A stretch of DNA of 64,000 bases, taken from positions 5,697,501 through 5,761,500 of the forward strand of contig JAGTPG010000002.1 of the NCBI GenBank assembly GCA_018195615.1, read 5' to 3'. This DNA is from Streptomyces tuirus. GTDB lineage: Bacteria > Actinomycetota > Actinomycetes > Streptomycetales > Streptomycetaceae. Each line of letters begins with the position of its first letter. The first letter of the stretch is position 1. The translations under genes were made by a program, and so were the position numbers. Shown one piece after another: positions 62,430-64,000 of this stretch. Below the pieces are notes generated by a model. The model saw only the letters and a list, made by a program, of their open reading frames with translations. It ran no database searches and was not told where the DNA came from.

Positions 62430-63448
62430 TCAGCCCGCGAACTCCTCCGCGAACGCCCCGAACTCTGCTTCACCCCACTGCAGTCGGTCGCCGCCCGGTC
62501 GGTCTCGGTGCCGTCCGCGCACTGCCGGTCCCGCGCCGTCGACCACATCGACACCCAGCCGATGCCCTTCTCCTCGGCGAAGGCCCGGACCTCGGCCGCG
62601 TCGGCGAGGGTGAAGGTCTCGCCTTCGACGTCGTTGACACCGATCATCGAGGTGAGCGCCATGCCCCGCCAGGCTTCCGCGTCCGACGTTTCGAATACCT
62701 TCTTCAGCTGGGTGTGCGCGGCCTTGGCGGCCGCGAGGGCGTAGCCGCCCATGTCGCCGTCGAACGACTCGCCGTAGTTCATCGTCATCAGATTGACCGT
62801 GGCGACCTTCACGCCGTTGTCATTGGCGGAATTCAAAAGCGCCAGGCTGTCCTTTCCCAGACCCGAGGGCATCACCGGGAGCGTGAAGGAGACCTCCAGA
62901 TCCGTACGTTCCTTCTGGAGCAGCGCGATCGCCTTCGAACGCACGTCGATGGAGGCGGAGTCGGCGAGTTCGTCGCCCTCGACGTCGAAGTCGGCCCGGG
63001 TGGCACCGGCCGCGTCGAGGGCCTCGCCGTAGGCGGCCGCCAGTTCCGGCGCGCTGTCGCAGGACAACGCGAGCTCATTTTCGGAGGCGCCGCCGAAGGA
63101 GACCCGGACCTGGCCGCCGTCCTCCTTGAGCCCGGCGATACGGGACTTCACCGACTGGTCGTCGACGGCGTGGCTGCCGTCCCAGCGCGGGGTGCAGGCG
63201 TCGCCGTCGGCTATGACGAAGGCCAGGTTGTACGTCGTGGGGGAGCCGGCGGAGTCGGTGCCGGCGGCGTCCGTGGCGCTGACGTACGGGGCGTACGAGG
63301 TGCCGGACTCGGCGGGGCGCGAGGTGCCGGGCACGGCTGACACGGAGGGCGCCGGGCGGGCCACCTCGCCCTGTTCGGAGCACGCCGTGGTGGCCAGGGC
63401 GATCAGGCCGCCCAGTCCGACCGCCGCCGGCTTCCGGTAACTCCTCAT
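62430..63448 (-). CDS. chitinase-like (GH18-fold) lipoprotein (one frameshift near the end)
   Basis: This ~338-residue lipoprotein has the lipobox ALATTACSEQ at about residue 19-24, then a Ser/Pro/Thr linker. The GH18-like barrel reads TTYNLAFVIADGDACTPRWD, GLKEDGGQVRVSFGGASENE, RADFDVEGDELADS, VNLMTMNYGES, GMALTSMIGVNDVEGETFTL and KGIGWVSMWSTARDRQC. DFDVE fits the DxDxE catalytic motif, so a chitin- or GlcNAc-hydrolysing role is possible. Near 62455 a base is missing; restored, the end is GVKQSEFGAFAEEFAG at 62430. ATG 63448 is the start. Confidence 0.82.
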
Positions 63449-63659
63449 GGCGCACGCTCCCGTTCTCGTGAGGTCACAAGGGCCCAGACCCCTAGTACGT
63501 TTCCCGGCAGCAAACGTCTCACGATGCCGGGCGCTCACGGCGCGTTGTGCGGACGTTCGGGAGAACTCTCAGAGAAAGGACAGGTGGGGTCTTTTCTCAT
63601 GGGTCACTCCTATGGAAACCCGAGTTTAGGGCACATAAAAGCATTCTGATGTCCGGGGA

Positions 63660-64000
63660 ATGCATTCCGAGCCTGCCATCGAAAGCCGCGCCGCTCGCGG
63701 TCGCCGCCGCAAACGCGGCAACGGATCCGCCGAAGGACCCGTGTTCGTTGACAACTCCGGCCGCCGAGCCCGGCTGCTGCGCCGGTTCGGCCTCCTGCTG
63801 GGGGCCGTCTGTCTCGGGTACGCGGCCGTGCTCGGCGCGGCCTTCATGGGCTGGGGCACATCGCTCACGCCGTCGCGGTTGCTGCCGTTCGCGGATGCGG
63901 GGCCGGGGGGCGGCCGCAGGGCGGCGGGGGCCCCGGCGGCCCGGGCGTCGCTCCGCCGAGTGGCGCGCCGTCGGCTCCGCCCCAGGTCAGCGACGACGAC
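63660..64000 (+). CDS. N-terminal part of a single-pass membrane protein, cut by the window edge
   Basis: ATG 63660 begins a basic head (MHSEPAIESRAARGRRRKRG; NGSAEGPVFVDNSGRRARLL), then one helix (RRFGLLLGAVCLGYAAVLGA). TSLTPSRLLPFADAGPG follows. One base is missing in the G run near 63908; restored, a Pro/Gly linker (GPGGPGVAPPSGAPSAPPQV) runs off the window. This plan resembles the front of Streptomyces polysaccharide-deacetylase/GT2 fusions, of which one is at 34889, but the catalytic part is not visible, so the identity is open. It is divergent from the GH18-like lipoprotein gene. Confidence 0.6.
   Translation, partial: MHSEPAIESRAARGRRRKRGNGSAEGPVFVDNSGRRARLLRRFGLLLGAVCLGYAAVLGAAFMGWGTSLTPSRLLPFADAGPGGGRRAAGAPAARASLRRVARRRLRPRSATT

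Noticed and set aside
551..62455. Programmed ribosomal frameshifting as an explanation for the many broken frames
   Set aside because: Breaks occur in unrelated genes, mainly at plain C/G runs, without slippery heptamers or downstream structures in common. Missing single bases explain them better.
1..64000. tRNA, rRNA or insertion-sequence genes
   Set aside because: I scanned for tRNA-like arms, transposase motifs and long terminal inverted repeats and found none; the longest inverted repeat (53366-53432) encloses no gene.

Overview
The window is about 71% GC actinobacterial chromosome, almost certainly Streptomyces. Evidence includes GTG/TTG starts, lipobox and Tat signals, futalosine-pathway menaquinone genes, a ScoF-type cold-shock gene, LCP and Tad-pilus genes and WXG100-like proteins. 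mqnA (7.9 kb) and mqnC (60.7 kb) bracket the region. From memory these are SCO4506 and SCO4550 in S. coelicolor, so the interval between them looks like a variable stretch of core chromosome.

Layout. 0-8.8 kb: thiolase end, acyl-CoA ligase, orphan sugar-binding lipoprotein, KstD-like flavoprotein, methyltransferase, cold-shock protein, mqnA. 8.9-28.4 kb: a type VII secretion (T7SS) region. It has a Ser/Thr kinase broken by a palindromic repeat, one EssC/EccC-type ATPase with an FHA-like front end, and two convergent paralogous modules. Each module runs WXG100-like protein, large secreted effector-like protein, small membrane protein, then cognate-type proteins. Between their ends lies a decayed zone (21.4-25.0 kb). 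No other core ESX gene (eccB, eccD, eccE, mycP) is present. 28.4-34.8 kb: two divergent copies of a lipoprotein plus secreted-protein cassette around a GntR regulator, then a Uma2 nuclease. 34.9-43.7 kb: cell-envelope genes (pseudo-deacetylase/GT2 fusion, LCP protein), a flavin oxidase/dehydrogenase, two paralogous exported proteins and a lipoprotein. 44.2-50.8 kb: a complete Gram-positive Tad/Flp pilus operon. 50.9-56.6 kb: a second kinase, a double-glycine-leader peptide ending in a 67-nt palindrome, a fourth WXG100-like gene with effector remnants, and two more copies of the lipoprotein/secreted cassette, the last decayed. 56.9-64 kb: a LysM/BTAD membrane protein, the prepilin peptidase that should serve the pilus, mqnC, an amidohydrolase-like protein, a GH18-like lipoprotein and the start of a membrane protein.

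How it fits together. The T7SS ATPase, WXG100-like substrates and effector-like proteins form one export theme. The Tad operon and the prepilin peptidase at 59.9 kb form another. The four-copy lipoprotein/secreted cassette always lies close to WXG100-like genes; its function is unknown and it is, with the paired effector modules, the most novel feature.

Caution: more than fifteen otherwise well-conserved genes, including essential-looking mqnC, carry one-base deletions, mostly in C or G runs. These look like sequencing errors rather than decay. I give such genes their full restored extents and mark each break. No tRNA, rRNA, CRISPR array or insertion sequence was seen.
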